Shown here in pieces: positions 25,757 through 38,750 of a DNA stretch of 64,000 nucleotides. The DNA comes from Neisseria lactamica (GTDB lineage: Bacteria > Pseudomonadota > Gammaproteobacteria > Burkholderiales > Neisseriaceae): the NCBI RefSeq assembly GCF_901482445.1, contig NZ_LR590477.1, positions 1,054,001-1,118,000 of the forward strand. Reading direction: 5' to 3'. Within the stretch, counting starts at the first letter, position 1; every line of letters begins with the position of its first letter. Position numbers and translations under genes: made by a program. The notes under the pieces were generated by a model, which made no database searches, was not told the DNA's origin, and worked only from the letters and a program-made list of their open reading frames with translations.

Positions 25757-26170
25757 TTTCTCAACACACCAATCAAAATACCGATATGCCGATTTTGCTG
25801 GATATATCCCGAGATGGCAAGGGACGAATCAACACCGGCGCAGGTACGGACGATTTCGGTTTTCCCGATATGCACAAGACCTGACAAGGGACAAAACGGC
25901 GATTTGCCCGCACAATGCCTGCAAAAAAATACATCCGGAGGTTTTGAATTTCGGCAAATTTAGCGAATCAAAAGCATCAGCTGATAAAGAAAAATCAAAA
26001 GTTTATTTTAATGAAAGCATATGATTTTTTTGAATAAGCGGATTGACGGGTTTTTGAAGGAATTTGTTACCGGATAGCCATCGGGCAAGTTTTTTTGCAA
26101 AATTTGAATCGGTCGGGTAAATTTTCAAAAAATAATTGACAGCGGATAAGAAACGGCGGATAATTCCCGC
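25757..26170. other. AT-rich spacer upstream of dsbB and the sRNA pair
   Basis: No gene is convincing here. Short open frames lack ribosome sites. The dsbB promoter should lie near 25770-25850. The first sRNA promoter begins at 26136. Confidence 0.5.
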
Positions 26171-26260
26171 CGTTGAGTTGCTTGATGCAGCTTGATTTTT
26201 CTCCTCTATTTCTCCTTTGTAGACTTGGCACACATTCAACCGGATGTGTGCATTTTTTTA
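26171..26260 (+). ncRNA. Sibling small RNA, copy 1 (NmsR/RcoF type)
   Basis: A near-ideal promoter, TTGACA (26136-26141), 17 bp, GATAAT (26159-26164), predicts a start near 26171. The transcript would hold the CU-rich stretch CTCCTCTATTTCTCCTTTG and end at a hairpin GCACACAT / ATGTGTGC with seven T (26253-26259). The pair with the next copy, set between dsbB and lrp, matches the neisserial sibling sRNAs known as NmsRA/NmsRB (RcoF1/2), which use anti-Shine-Dalgarno loops and Hfq to repress metabolic genes such as those of the citrate cycle. Identification of the pair is from position and sequence pattern. Confidence 0.85.
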
Positions 26261-26371
26261 TCTCCGCTTTTTTTGAAATTTAATTACTTTTATTGTTTGA
26301 AATTCCATTCTTTAAGAAATTTAACAAGAAAAACGCTTGCTTTTTGACCGGAAAAGCTGCATAATCCATTC

Positions 26372-26464
26372 CGTTAGCTGGTTCGAGTAGTCAGTTAATA
26401 GTTTCTCCTCTATTTCTCCTTTGTAGACTTGGCACACATTCTATTGAATGTGTGCATTTTTTTA
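26372..26464 (+). ncRNA. Sibling small RNA, copy 2 (NmsR/RcoF type)
   Basis: This is a second copy of the same architecture, starting about 200 bases after the first. Its own promoter is TTGCTT (26337-26342), 17 bp, CATAAT (26360-26365). Forty bases, from TTTCTCC to ACATTC, are identical to copy 1 (26402-26441 and 26198-26237). The terminator stem GCACACATTC / GAATGTGTGC is two base pairs longer than in copy 1. The -35 is weaker, so the two copies may differ in strength or regulation. Confidence 0.85.
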
Positions 26465-26541
26465 TCTGAAGCAACAAGCCTCTGTGCGTGATGTTGTTAT
26501 GTTTCATTTAGGTGTCAAACCGCATATCCGGTCTGAAATAT

Positions 26542-27006
26542 TCAATCCAAATCCAAAACCGGATTTTCTTTGACCTCCTCCATCACAACATAACTCCTAC
26601 TCTCCGAAGCGGCAGGAAGTTGTAACAAAATATTGCCGAGCATATCCCGATAGGCAGACATATCGGGCAAACGTACTTTAATCAGATAGTCGTATTCGCC
26701 CGACACCAAGTGGCATTCCATAATTTGCGGAATTTTCAGCACTTCTTTTTTGAAATCTTCGAAAATATTGCCCGATTTGGATTGCAGCTTCAGCTCGACA
26801 AAAACCAATAGCGGTTTGCCCAACAGATGGGGATTGAGGTGGGCGTGATAGCCGGAAATATAATGTTCCCGCTCCAAACGGCGCACCCTCTCTGTAACGG
26901 GCGTGGTGGACAACCCTACCTTCTCGGCAAGCTCCGTCATCGGGATGCGGGCATTCTGTTGAAGGATCTTAAGGATGCGGAAATCGATTTTATCTAGTTC
27001 TTTCAT
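26542..27006 (-). CDS. lrp: Lrp/AsnC family transcription regulator
   Basis: This 154-residue protein is a leucine-responsive type regulator. An N-terminal helix-turn-helix (about residues 10-55, with ILQQNARIPMTELAEKVGLS) is joined to a RAM/ACT-like effector domain (about 70-154) that forms octamers and senses amino acids. Length and layout match E. coli Lrp. It is transcribed towards the sRNA pair and diverges from alr by 220 bp. It could control alr or the nearby amino-acid genes, which the sequence alone cannot show. Confidence 0.9.
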   Translation of the reverse strand: MKELDKIDFRILKILQQNARIPMTELAEKVGLSTTPVTERVRRLEREHYISGYHAHLNPHLLGKPLLVFVELKLQSKSGNIFEDFKKEVLKIPQIMECHLVSGEYDYLIKVRLPDMSAYRDMLGNILLQLPAASESRSYVVMEEVKENPVLDLD

Positions 27007-27227
27007 TTGGATTGCCTTGTATTTATTATTGATTTTAACAAATAGAGTATAAATTTGGGAAAGCGATTATATCAGGAAAAGCAAACCGCCTTCCTACCTG
27101 AAAACTGCTGCTCCTGCTTGAAGACACAAGGGTCTTTAATATTTTAAAAGCCTTGCCGTTGGATTATAATTCCCTAATTGATTTCTTAATTTTGCTAATA
27201 AACACTTGTTTGGTAAGGAATGAATTT

Positions 27228-28286
27228 ATGCGCCCTTTGAACGTGCAGATCAGGTTGGGCAACCTTAGGCACAATTATCGGATTTTGAAGGAAATGCACG
27301 GAGGCAAGCTGTTGGCGGTGGTCAAGGCGGATGCATACGGACACGGTGCGGTCAGATGTGCTTTCGCGCTGGCAGACTTGGCAGATGGTTTCGCCGTGGC
27401 GACAATCGATGAGGGAATCAGGCTGCGGGAGAGCGGCATTACCCATCCGATTGTCCTTTTGGAAGGCGTATTTGAAGCATCAGAGTACGAAGCGGTCGAA
27501 CAATACTCGCTCTGGCCGGCAGTCGGAAACCAATGGCAACTTGAGGCTTTGCTTTCCCGCCATTGGAAAAAACCTGTCAAGGTCTGGTTGAAAATGGATT
27601 CGGGAATGCACCGTACCGGATTTTTCCCTCATGATTACGCTTCGGCATATGCGGCATTGAAACAGTCGGAATATGTGGACAGTATTGTCAAGTTCTCGCA
27701 TTTCTCCTGTGCGGACGAACCTGAAAGCGGTATGACGGAAATACAGATGGAAGCATTCGATTTGGGTACGGAAGGGCTGGAAGGCGAAGAAAGCCTTGCC
27801 AATTCGGCGGCTATTTTGAATATCCCCGAAGCACGCAGGGATTGGGGGCGCGCGGGCTTGGCGTTATACGGCATTTCCCCGTTCGGAGGCAGCGATGACA
27901 GGCTGAAGCCCGTGATGAGGCTTTCAACCCGTATTTTCGGCGAACGCGTTTTACAGCCGCACTCCCCTATCGGTTATGGCGCAACATTTTATACCAGCAA
28001 ATCTACGCGCGTCGGCCTGATTGCCTGCGGTTATGCGGACGGTTATCCGCGCCGCGCCCCAAGCAATTCCCCCGTCGCCGTCGACGGTAAATTGACCCGG
28101 GTCATCGGCAGGGTCTCTATGGATATGATGACCATCGAACTGGACGCTTCGCAAGAAGGTTTGGGACACGAGGTCGAACTGTGGGGCGATACGGTCAACA
28201 TCAATACCGTTGCCGAAGCGGCCGGAACCATCCCTTACGAATTGATGTGCAATATCAAACGTGCAAAATTCACTTATATCGAGTAA
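27228..28286 (+). CDS. alr: Alanine racemase
   Basis: Alr interconverts L- and D-alanine for peptidoglycan synthesis. The chosen ATG (MRPLNVQIRLGNLRHN) has AAGGA upstream and gives 352 residues, the usual length; a longer open frame upstream is not supported. The cofactor lysine is Lys33 in VVKADAYGHG, and the second catalytic residue is the tyrosine of IGYGATF. It lies beside lrp, divergently, and ends in an uptake-sequence terminator. Confidence 0.95.
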   Translation: MRPLNVQIRLGNLRHNYRILKEMHGGKLLAVVKADAYGHGAVRCAFALADLADGFAVATIDEGIRLRESGITHPIVLLEGVFEASEYEAVEQYSLWPAVGNQWQLEALLSRHWKKPVKVWLKMDSGMHRTGFFPHDYASAYAALKQSEYVDSIVKFSHFSCADEPESGMTEIQMEAFDLGTEGLEGEESLANSAAILNIPEARRDWGRAGLALYGISPFGGSDDRLKPVMRLSTRIFGERVLQPHSPIGYGATFYTSKSTRVGLIACGYADGYPRRAPSNSPVAVDGKLTRVIGRVSMDMMTIELDASQEGLGHEVELWGDTVNINTVAEAAGTIPYELMCNIKRAKFTYIE

Positions 28287-28302
28287 TCGGGCTCAAACAA
28301 AA

Positions 28303-28330
28303 ATGCCGTCTGAAGCCTTTCAGACGGCAT
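28303..28330 (+). terminator. Uptake-sequence terminator of alr
   Basis: An inverted 12-mer pair lies 17 bases beyond the alr stop, flanked by AAAA before and AAA after. It is a likely terminator for alr. Confidence 0.75.
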
Positions 28331-28455
28331 AAATGCGTTTTGACAAAATCAGTAAAAGACATTGCCAAATAGAAAATACTGATAATGCCCACAATCTGAA
28401 ACCCCATCCTTCCCGCAAAAACGGAAAATCAAAATCAGAAACCTAAAATTTCATC

Positions 28456-28691
28456 ATTCCCGCGCAGGCGGGAATCCGGTTTTTTGAGTTTCCGTCATTT
28501 CTGATAAATTCTCGTCGTTTTTCATTTCTAGATTCCCGCATGCGCGGGAATGACAAAATTAAAGTTTCAGAATTTATTTGAACAACAAACCAGATTCCCG
28601 CTTTCGTGGGGATGACGGCGGATAGGTTTTGTTGTTTCGGATAAATTCCTATTGTTTTTTTTGGTTTCCAGATTCCCACCTTTAAAAGAAT
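28456..28691. repeat. dRS3 (NIME-type) repeat array
   Basis: Four 20-base units of the form ATTCCC-N8-GGGAAT lie at 28456-28475, 28532-28551, 28594-28613 and 28672-28691. The first two are perfect, the third has one changed base, and the last is decayed on its right half. They are separated by 42-76 bp spacers of repeated RS-like sequence. This is the neisserial dRS3 array that makes up intergenic mosaic elements, which are substrates for recombination and for phage insertion. No gene is present between alr and the PFL gene. Confidence 0.9.
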
Positions 28692-28782
28692 GACGTAAGA
28701 AAGCAGAAATAAGGACACAGGGATTTTCTAAATTTGCAATATTCTTTTCTAAAGACATTTTACCCAATGCCCATAAACAAAA

Positions 28783-28810
28783 ATGCCGTCTGAAGCCTTT
28801 CAGACGGCAT
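28783..28810 (-). terminator. Uptake-sequence terminator of the PFL-family gene
   Basis: An inverted 12-mer pair with AAAA flanks (U-run on the minus-strand transcript) lies 20 bases beyond the stop codon of the UPF0210 gene. Confidence 0.75.
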
Positions 28811-28829
28811 TTCCCCATCAAAACCGTAA

Positions 28830-30185
28830 TCAGTTTTTCATCGATTGAACCGGTGCGGGAATCCTGCCGCCCCGGTTGACGAACACTTCGCATGAGCCTT
28901 CTTTTACCGGCATCACAGGCGCGTAGCCCAACAGGCCGCCGAACTCGACGCTGTCGCCGACGGTTTTTCCGGTTACCGGAATAATGCGTACGGCAGTGGT
29001 TTTGCTGTTGATCATGCCGATGGCGGCTTCGTCGGCGATGATGCCGGAAATGGTGTGCGCGGGCGTGTCGCCGGGAACGGCTATCATATCCAAACCGACG
29101 GAGCAGACGGCGGTCATCGCTTCGAGTTTGTCCAGTGTCAACACACCGGCTTCAGCGGCGGCTATCATACCTTCATCTTCCGAAACAGGGATAAACGCGC
29201 CGCTCAAACCGCCGACCGAGCCGGAAGCCATCATACCGCCTTTTTTCACGGCATCGTTCAGCAATGCCAAAGCTGCTGTTGTGCCGTGCGTACCGCAGAC
29301 GCTCAAACCCATTTCTTCAAGGATGCGCGCCACCGAGTCGCCGACGGCAGGGGTTGGGGCCAACGACAAGTCGAGAATACCGAACGGGATATTCAGCATT
29401 TTTGAGGCTTCGCGGCCGATAAGTTCGCCTACGCGTGTGATTTTGAAAGCGATTTTTTTCACGACTTCGGCAACTTCGGTCAAAGTCGTTGCATCCGAAT
29501 TTTCCAACGCGGCTTTGACCACGCCCGGGCCGGAAACGCCGACATTAATCACAGCATCCGCTTCGCCCGAGCCGTGGAACGCGCCCGCCATAAACGGATT
29601 GTCTTCCACCGCGTTGCAGAACACGACGATTTTGGCGCAGCCGAAACCTTCGGGCGTGATTTCCGCCGTGCGTTTGACGGTTTCGCCCGCCAGCTTGACC
29701 GCATCCATATTGATACCGGCACGCGTACTGCCGATATTGATGGAGCTGCACACGATGTCGGTAGTTTTCATCGCTTCGGGAATGGAACGGATTAACACCT
29801 CGTCCGAAGGCGACATCCCTTTTTGCACCAGCGCGGAAAAGCCGCCGATAAAAGACACGCCGATGGCTTTGGCTGCCTTGTCCAAAGTCTGCGCCACGCT
29901 GACGTAAGAATCGGCTTTGGTCGCCGCCGCGATTTGGGCAATCGGCGTAACGGAAATGCGCTGATTCACAATCGGCACGCCGTATTTGGCGGAAAGGTGT
30001 TTCGCCGTTGCCACCAAGTCTTTGCCGACTGTGGTGATTTTGTTGTAAATGTTTTGGTTCAACACATTGATGTCGCTGCTGATGCAGTCGTGCAAATCGA
30101 TGCCTATGGTAATGGTGCGCACGTCAAAGTTCTGGTCGGCAACCATTTTGACGGTTTCTAAAATTTCGCCGGATTGGATACTCAT
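28830..30185 (-). CDS. PFL (UPF0210/DUF711) family protein
   Basis: This 451-residue cytoplasmic protein belongs to UPF0210. The family is distantly like pyruvate formate-lyase in fold, but its reaction is unknown. I chose the ATG giving MSIQSGEILETVKMV, preceded by AGGAA; an upstream ATG six codons earlier is less suitable. The gene starts 14 bases after the ACT-domain gene upstream of it, so the two form an operon. This pairing is conserved in many bacteria and suggests that amino-acid sensing by the ACT protein controls the enzyme. Confidence 0.9.
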   Translation of the reverse strand: MSIQSGEILETVKMVADQNFDVRTITIGIDLHDCISSDINVLNQNIYNKITTVGKDLVATAKHLSAKYGVPIVNQRISVTPIAQIAAATKADSYVSVAQTLDKAAKAIGVSFIGGFSALVQKGMSPSDEVLIRSIPEAMKTTDIVCSSINIGSTRAGINMDAVKLAGETVKRTAEITPEGFGCAKIVVFCNAVEDNPFMAGAFHGSGEADAVINVGVSGPGVVKAALENSDATTLTEVAEVVKKIAFKITRVGELIGREASKMLNIPFGILDLSLAPTPAVGDSVARILEEMGLSVCGTHGTTAALALLNDAVKKGGMMASGSVGGLSGAFIPVSEDEGMIAAAEAGVLTLDKLEAMTAVCSVGLDMIAVPGDTPAHTISGIIADEAAIGMINSKTTAVRIIPVTGKTVGDSVEFGGLLGYAPVMPVKEGSCEVFVNRGGRIPAPVQSMKN

Positions 30186-30199
30186 CACATTCCTCCGAC

Positions 30200-30472
30200 T
30201 CAAATGCGGTGCATCGCTTGGAAGATTTCTTCATTTTGCATACGGATGTCGAGCGCGAGTTTTTTGCTCTCTTCCGCAAACAAATCCAAAACCTCCTGCC
30301 GCGATTTGGTGCATTTTGAAGTATCCACCAAAATAATCATCGTAAAAAAATCGTCCATCAATTGCTGGCTGATATTAAGAATGTTGATTTGGTTTTCCGC
30401 CAAAATTTTGGAAACATCGTACACAATGCCGACGCGGTCTTTGCCGATGACGGTGATGACTGAATTGTTCAT
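30200..30472 (-). CDS. ACT domain protein (UPF0237)
   Basis: This 90-residue protein is a single ACT domain of the kind also found in GcvR. It begins MNNSVITVIGKDRVGIV, the usual start of a ligand-binding ACT fold. It likely binds an amino acid and regulates its neighbour, the PFL-family protein 14 bases downstream in the same operon. No catalytic motif is seen. Confidence 0.9.
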   Translation of the reverse strand: MNNSVITVIGKDRVGIVYDVSKILAENQINILNISQQLMDDFFTMIILVDTSKCTKSRQEVLDLFAEESKKLALDIRMQNEEIFQAMHRI

Positions 30473-30561
30473 AGGCTTACTCCTTGCAGATATGCATTAA
30501 ATTCCGAAATTATACCACCGTCGGATTTTGAAGAATATTGTCAACAATATATCCATACAAA

Positions 30562-30590
30562 ATGCCGTCCGAAGCCATTTCAGACGGCAT
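30562..30590. terminator. Degenerate uptake-sequence hairpin
   Basis: An inverted pair in which the left copy reads GCCGTCCGAA, one base off the uptake core, and the right copy is intact. It lies just beyond the end of the MORN-like gene (minus strand). Confidence 0.6.
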
Positions 30591-30596
30591 CAAGAT

Positions 30597-31334
30597 TCAG
30601 GGTTCGATTAAATAACCATCCTTATCCCACTGGGTTTTCCTGACCAACTTGTCATCCTGATAAACAGCCTCGCTCTTTTTAGAACCATCTTCATACCACT
30701 CCAAAACCACCCCGTTGCGTTTATGGTGGCGGATAGACAGCTCCGAGAGTAATCGGCCGCTTTCATCCCAAGTCAGAATCTTGACAGGTTCATCGTTGGC
30801 CATAACCATTTCCGTCTTGATACTGCCGTCGGCATACCATTGCTTCCATACGCCGTTTGCCTTATTTTGCTTAAACTGGATTTCGCTTTCCTTGCCGCCG
30901 TTACGGTAATAACGGTATCCCGTACCCTCACTCAAGCCATTTTTATAAGGCATAACGGCAGATTTTTTACCGTTCGGATACCAGTTGACCCATTCCCCGT
31001 CCGGCTTACCCTTACTGAAGCCCCCCGCCATTTTTTTCTGACCATTAAAATGCCACAAAATCAACATACCGTTTTGCAGGGTAGGCACAAAAGATTTGAT
31101 TTGCGTTGAAGCAACGATATAAGGTTCAGAATATTTCTTCATCGACGGATAATAAAAATCCTGCGCGTGCGCAATACCCTCCGCCACACTATATTGCCTG
31201 ATATAAGCCGCAGACGACATCGTCGCCGTCAGTTTCCCGTTCTGATTAAAATAAACAGAATAGGTCTGTGCCGGCAAAGCGGCCGAAAAACCCAACAGGA
31301 CAATTGAAAATACAATCCGAGATAATTTTTTCAT
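30597..31334 (-). CDS. Secreted YwqK/MORN-repeat protein
   Basis: This 245-residue protein has a Sec signal peptide (cleavage near residue 23, after ALPAQ/A) and at least four MORN-like repeats. Each has the pattern W..dG....e....NG....W (for example at about 105-125, 125-147, 147-170 and 190-235). The YwqK family is sometimes called an antitoxin-like family, but the signal peptide suggests a periplasmic or surface role. I see no partner toxin. It stands alone between two uptake-sequence hairpins. Function unknown. Confidence 0.8.
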   Translation of the reverse strand: MKKLSRIVFSIVLLGFSAALPAQTYSVYFNQNGKLTATMSSAAYIRQYSVAEGIAHAQDFYYPSMKKYSEPYIVASTQIKSFVPTLQNGMLILWHFNGQKKMAGGFSKGKPDGEWVNWYPNGKKSAVMPYKNGLSEGTGYRYYRNGGKESEIQFKQNKANGVWKQWYADGSIKTEMVMANDEPVKILTWDESGRLLSELSIRHHKRNGVVLEWYEDGSKKSEAVYQDDKLVRKTQWDKDGYLIEP

Positions 31335-31424
31335 TGCAATAGCGATATAAAAACAATTAACTTATAAACAATATGGTAAGGATTTCTCTGCCAAGCGTCA
31401 AACCCGAGACAAGGTATCGTAAAA

Positions 31425-31459
31425 ATGCCGTCTGAAAACAAATCGTCTTCAGACGGCAT
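31425..31459. terminator. Uptake-sequence terminator of prmB
   Basis: An inverted 12-mer pair around an 11-base loop, with AAAAA on the left (U-run on the minus-strand transcript), lies just beyond the prmB stop. Confidence 0.75.
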
Positions 31460-31470
31460 TCTCCTCCAAC

Positions 31471-32388
31471 TCACTCTTCACCCAATAACTGCTCGCGCGT
31501 CAAGAGGAAAACAAAACCGTCGCCCCCGCTGGTTTCCAACCAAGTAAAAGGCAACTCCGGATACGCTGCTTCCAATACATCCCTGTTATGCCCGATTTCC
31601 ACCAGCAATACACCTTTAGGATTCAGAAACTTTGCCGCATTCAGAAGAATCTGCCTGGTGGCATCCAATCCGTCCGCCCCGCTGCCCAATGCCAATTCCG
31701 GCTCGTGCAAATACTCTTCAGGCAAAGCCTCAACCGACTCTGCATCCACATAAGGAGGATTGGAAACAATCAAATCATAAGTGCCTGCCAGTCCCTCAAA
31801 TAAATCGGTATGAATAAGCCGGATGCGTTCTTCCAGACCATAATCTTCAATATTGATCCCTGCAACTTCCAAAGCATCCAAGCTCACATCAACCGCATCA
31901 ATTTGGGCATCAGGATAATGATGCGCCATCTGAATGGCAAGGCAACCGCTTCCAGTACAAAGATCCAAAGCATTATGCACCAGCTCATCGTATTCTATCC
32001 AAGGTCGAAGTCCGTCACCCAGCAATTCATAAATGAAGGAACGAGGTACGATTACCCGCTCGTCCACATAGAAATCAAACTCACCCTGCCAGGCCTGCCG
32101 CGTCAAATAAGCGGCAGGAATATGTTCGACAGCACGACGCTCAATAATCGCCAACACCTTCTCTTTTTCAGCTCTCAATAATCTTGCATCAAGATAAGGA
32201 TCAAGAACATCTAAAGGCAAATTCAGCGTATGCAAAATCAAATAAGCGGCTTCGTCATAAGCATTATCACTGCCGTGACCAAAAAACAGCCCCTCTTCAT
32301 TAAAACGACTGACTGCAAAACGTAGAAAATCGCGTACGGTAACCAACTCCCTCACCGCCCGGGTAGGCATCCTATCATCCATCTTCAT
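31471..32388 (-). CDS. prmB: Ribosomal protein L3 glutamine methyltransferase
   Basis: PrmB N5-methylates a glutamine of ribosomal protein L3. The 305-residue protein has an N-terminal helical domain (1-90), an AdoMet-binding Rossmann domain with LDLCTGSGCLAI (141-152), and the catalytic NPPY motif (210-213) that binds the target glutamine. The family segment FYVDERVIVPRS is intact and separates PrmB from PrmC. The start may be the first ATG or either of two within six codons (Met3, Met7). Upstream lies the comEA gene. Confidence 0.93.
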   Translation of the reverse strand: MKMDDRMPTRAVRELVTVRDFLRFAVSRFNEEGLFFGHGSDNAYDEAAYLILHTLNLPLDVLDPYLDARLLRAEKEKVLAIIERRAVEHIPAAYLTRQAWQGEFDFYVDERVIVPRSFIYELLGDGLRPWIEYDELVHNALDLCTGSGCLAIQMAHHYPDAQIDAVDVSLDALEVAGINIEDYGLEERIRLIHTDLFEGLAGTYDLIVSNPPYVDAESVEALPEEYLHEPELALGSGADGLDATRQILLNAAKFLNPKGVLLVEIGHNRDVLEAAYPELPFTWLETSGGDGFVFLLTREQLLGEE

Positions 32389-32538
32389 ATCGGCACCTAT
32401 AATGGCAACCGGAATAAGGCCGGTTGCAAACCGCAGGATGTTCTTGGGAAGCAGCCGTTCAACAGCCCGCCATTAAGGACATCCCGTCCCATAAAAAAAG
32501 ATACCGCCCACGGACGGCACTTTATCGGCACATACGCC

Positions 32539-32838
32539 CTATTTTTTAGCTGCGGGCGTTGCCGGTTTGGCGGGGGCCTTGGGCGCGGGCGCGCCGACCG
32601 AGGCCTGGTCCCTCAGCTTCGCCAGCACCGCGGGGCCGATACCCTTAACTTTCGTCAAATCGTCCACAGACTTAAACGCGCCGTTTTGCGCACGGTATTC
32701 CGCAATGGCCTTCGCCTTTGCAGGGCCTATCCCCGGCAGCGCCTCCAGCTCCTGCTGCGAGGCGGTATTGACGTTTACCGCCGCAAAGGAGAAGGCGCAG
32801 GAGAACAGCATACAGAACAGCACAAACATCTTCTTCAT
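32539..32838 (-). CDS. comEA: Competence protein ComEA-like helix-hairpin-helix protein
   Basis: This 99-residue protein has a signal peptide (about 1-19) and two helix-hairpin-helix motifs (LPGIGPAKAKAI and VKGIGPAVLAKL), and ends in an Ala/Lys/Pro tail. It is the periplasmic DNA receptor of transformation (ComE in Neisseria), which draws DNA in after pilus capture. Neisseriae carry several comE copies, each beside an rRNA operon; this one lies just downstream of the 5S gene, which fits. The uptake sequences throughout the window are what this system recognises on incoming DNA. Confidence 0.94.
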   Translation of the reverse strand: MKKMFVLFCMLFSCAFSFAAVNVNTASQQELEALPGIGPAKAKAIAEYRAQNGAFKSVDDLTKVKGIGPAVLAKLRDQASVGAPAPKAPAKPATPAAKK

Positions 32839-32989
32839 GGTTTTTCCTTTAAATAAAACCGCATCCTGCGGACGATAAAACGCGCCATTCTAAAATGAAT
32901 ATCCAAAAGTTTCAAGCCGTTCCTCCGCAAACCCGGCCGGACACCGTACGGACTCCGTCCCGCCATCCCCGACATTTTTTCCGGGCAAA

Positions 32990-33014
32990 GCAAAAACCCC
33001 CGGATTCCGGGGGT
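32990..33014 (-). terminator. rRNA operon terminator
   Basis: ACCCCCGG / CCGGGGGT stem with a short loop and AAAAA on the plus strand, giving a U-run at the end of the minus-strand transcript. It lies just after 5S rRNA. Confidence 0.85.
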
Positions 33015-33027
33015 CTTCTGAATGGGT

Positions 33028-33141
33028 GTTTGGCAGTGACCTACTTTCGCATGGAAGAACCACACTATCATCGGCGCTGAGTCGTTTCACGGTCCTGTTC
33101 GGGATGGGAAGGCGTGGGACCAACTCGCTATGGCCGCCAAA
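33028..33141 (-). rRNA. rrf: 5S ribosomal RNA
   Basis: The minus strand reads a complete 5S gene beginning TTTGGCGGCC and ending GTCACTGCCAAAC, with the conserved CCGAACAGG and CGATGATAGT segments. It is the last gene of the rRNA operon. End points are approximate by a few bases. Confidence 0.95.
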
Positions 33142-33237
33142 CTCAAACTGTTACAAATCGGTAAAGCCTTAATCAATATATTCGGTGATGACTGAATCAG
33201 CCGGTAAGCTTTTATCCCTTGAAGTTCTTCAAATGAT

Positions 33238-36130
<2,893 letters not shown>

Positions 36131-36490
36131 TATCATTTCAAGAACTTCTTTGACTTCGTCTGTCTACCCGTTGACTAGGGAAACAGACTTGAAATTCCTA
36201 CTCTGATAAAGCTTACTGCTTGTTGTGCCTTAATCCTGCCTTTTGTGTTTCAGGATTAAGTCGATACAATCATCACCCAAATTCTGTGTTTGTCTTCTTT
36301 TCCCTCTCGGGAGATTTTTATCCTTTGCAAAGGGTAAAAATCAAAACAAACTCATTGTCTTTGTTTGTTGATTTCGGCTTTCCAATTTGTTAAAGATCGA
36401 TGCGTCGTTATTTTACTCCGCAAATCAAAATAAGTTGCTATAAAATATAAAAAAATAAAAGCAACAGGATTACTTTGATTTGCAAAGTTT
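36131..36490. other. rRNA spacer between tRNA-Ala and 23S
   Basis: This 360-base spacer contains no gene. Its right half is AT-rich, and the 23S processing stem occupies its first 18 bases. The region is transcribed as part of the precursor. Confidence 0.7.
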
Positions 36491-36566
36491 TGGTGGAGGC
36501 AAACGGGATCGAACCGATGACCCCCTGCTTGCAAAGCAGGTGCTCTACCAACTGAGCTATGCCCCC
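36491..36566 (-). tRNA. tRNA-Ala (TGC)
   Basis: Minus-strand sequence begins GGGGGCATAGCTCAG, has the anticodon loop TTTGCAA with anticodon TGC, and ends with an encoded CCA. Acceptor stem pairs are complete. It lies in the 16S-23S spacer beside tRNA-Ile. Confidence 0.97.
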
Positions 36567-36571
36567 GTTAT

Positions 36572-36648
<77 letters not shown>

Positions 36649-36745
36649 GGATTCTCTTCTCAAGCGAACCTTGCCTTCACTCAAGCTTCTTCCGCATCTT
36701 TTCAGTTTACCGATAAGTGTGAATGCCTAAAGCCCCTTCTTTCTC

Positions 36746-38290
<1,545 letters not shown>

Positions 38291-38413
38291 ATCTCTAACT
38301 TTTTTAACTTCTGGTCTGCTTCAAAGAAACCGACAGGACAATGTTCAAAACATTATCTTGTCTGTCTTTCAAACAGTGTGAGGCCCAAGGCACTCACACT
38401 TATCGGTAATCTG

Positions 38414-38502
38414 TTTTGTTAAAGAGCGTTTGAACTGCTTCATCACCGCCGCTTCGTCAGCAGCGAAGACGCGAACTATACGCCCGAAGACGAATACGGT
38501 CA
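38414..38502 (-). promoter_or_regulatory. rRNA promoter and boxA
   Basis: On the minus strand, TTGACC (38497-38502), 17 bp, TATAGT (38474-38479) forms a strong promoter, followed by a GC-rich discriminator as in stringently controlled rRNA promoters. An A-rich stretch upstream of the -35 (about 38507-38525) could be an UP element. About 40 bases downstream of the predicted start, CGCTCTTTAACAAAA (38414-38428) is a boxA antitermination site for the Nus factors. A second promoter further upstream was not identified. Confidence 0.8.
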
Positions 38503-38634
38503 ATGCTTTCAGCGGGATTTTTTGGGGAAATTCGTCATATCCCTGTCGGATAAGGTTTTTTATTTCTGCCAAATGCTGCGCCGCCTCCAAAAATCCCTTC
38601 CTCCCCCTCCTCTGACTGGTGCGCCTTTGTGAAT

Positions 38635-38667
38635 ATGCCGTCTGAAACTCGGGGCTTCAGACGGCAT
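38635..38667. repeat. Inverted uptake-sequence pair
   Basis: ATGCCGTCTGAA and its complement are separated by nine bases and followed by TTTT. It lies between the divergent rRNA operon and coaBC and is not downstream of any gene seen, so it is more an uptake-signal pair than a terminator. Confidence 0.7.
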
Positions 38668-38750
38668 TTTGTATCCAAACGGTAACTAATGTATCCGTAC
38701 TTTGTTATAGAATGGCTGCTGTTTTTTCTTCGTAATTAGAAATTGTCAAA

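Noticed and set aside
28440..28700. CRISPR array
   Set aside because: The regular 20-base units are palindromic dRS3 repeats with uneven spacers of related sequence, and there are no cas genes.
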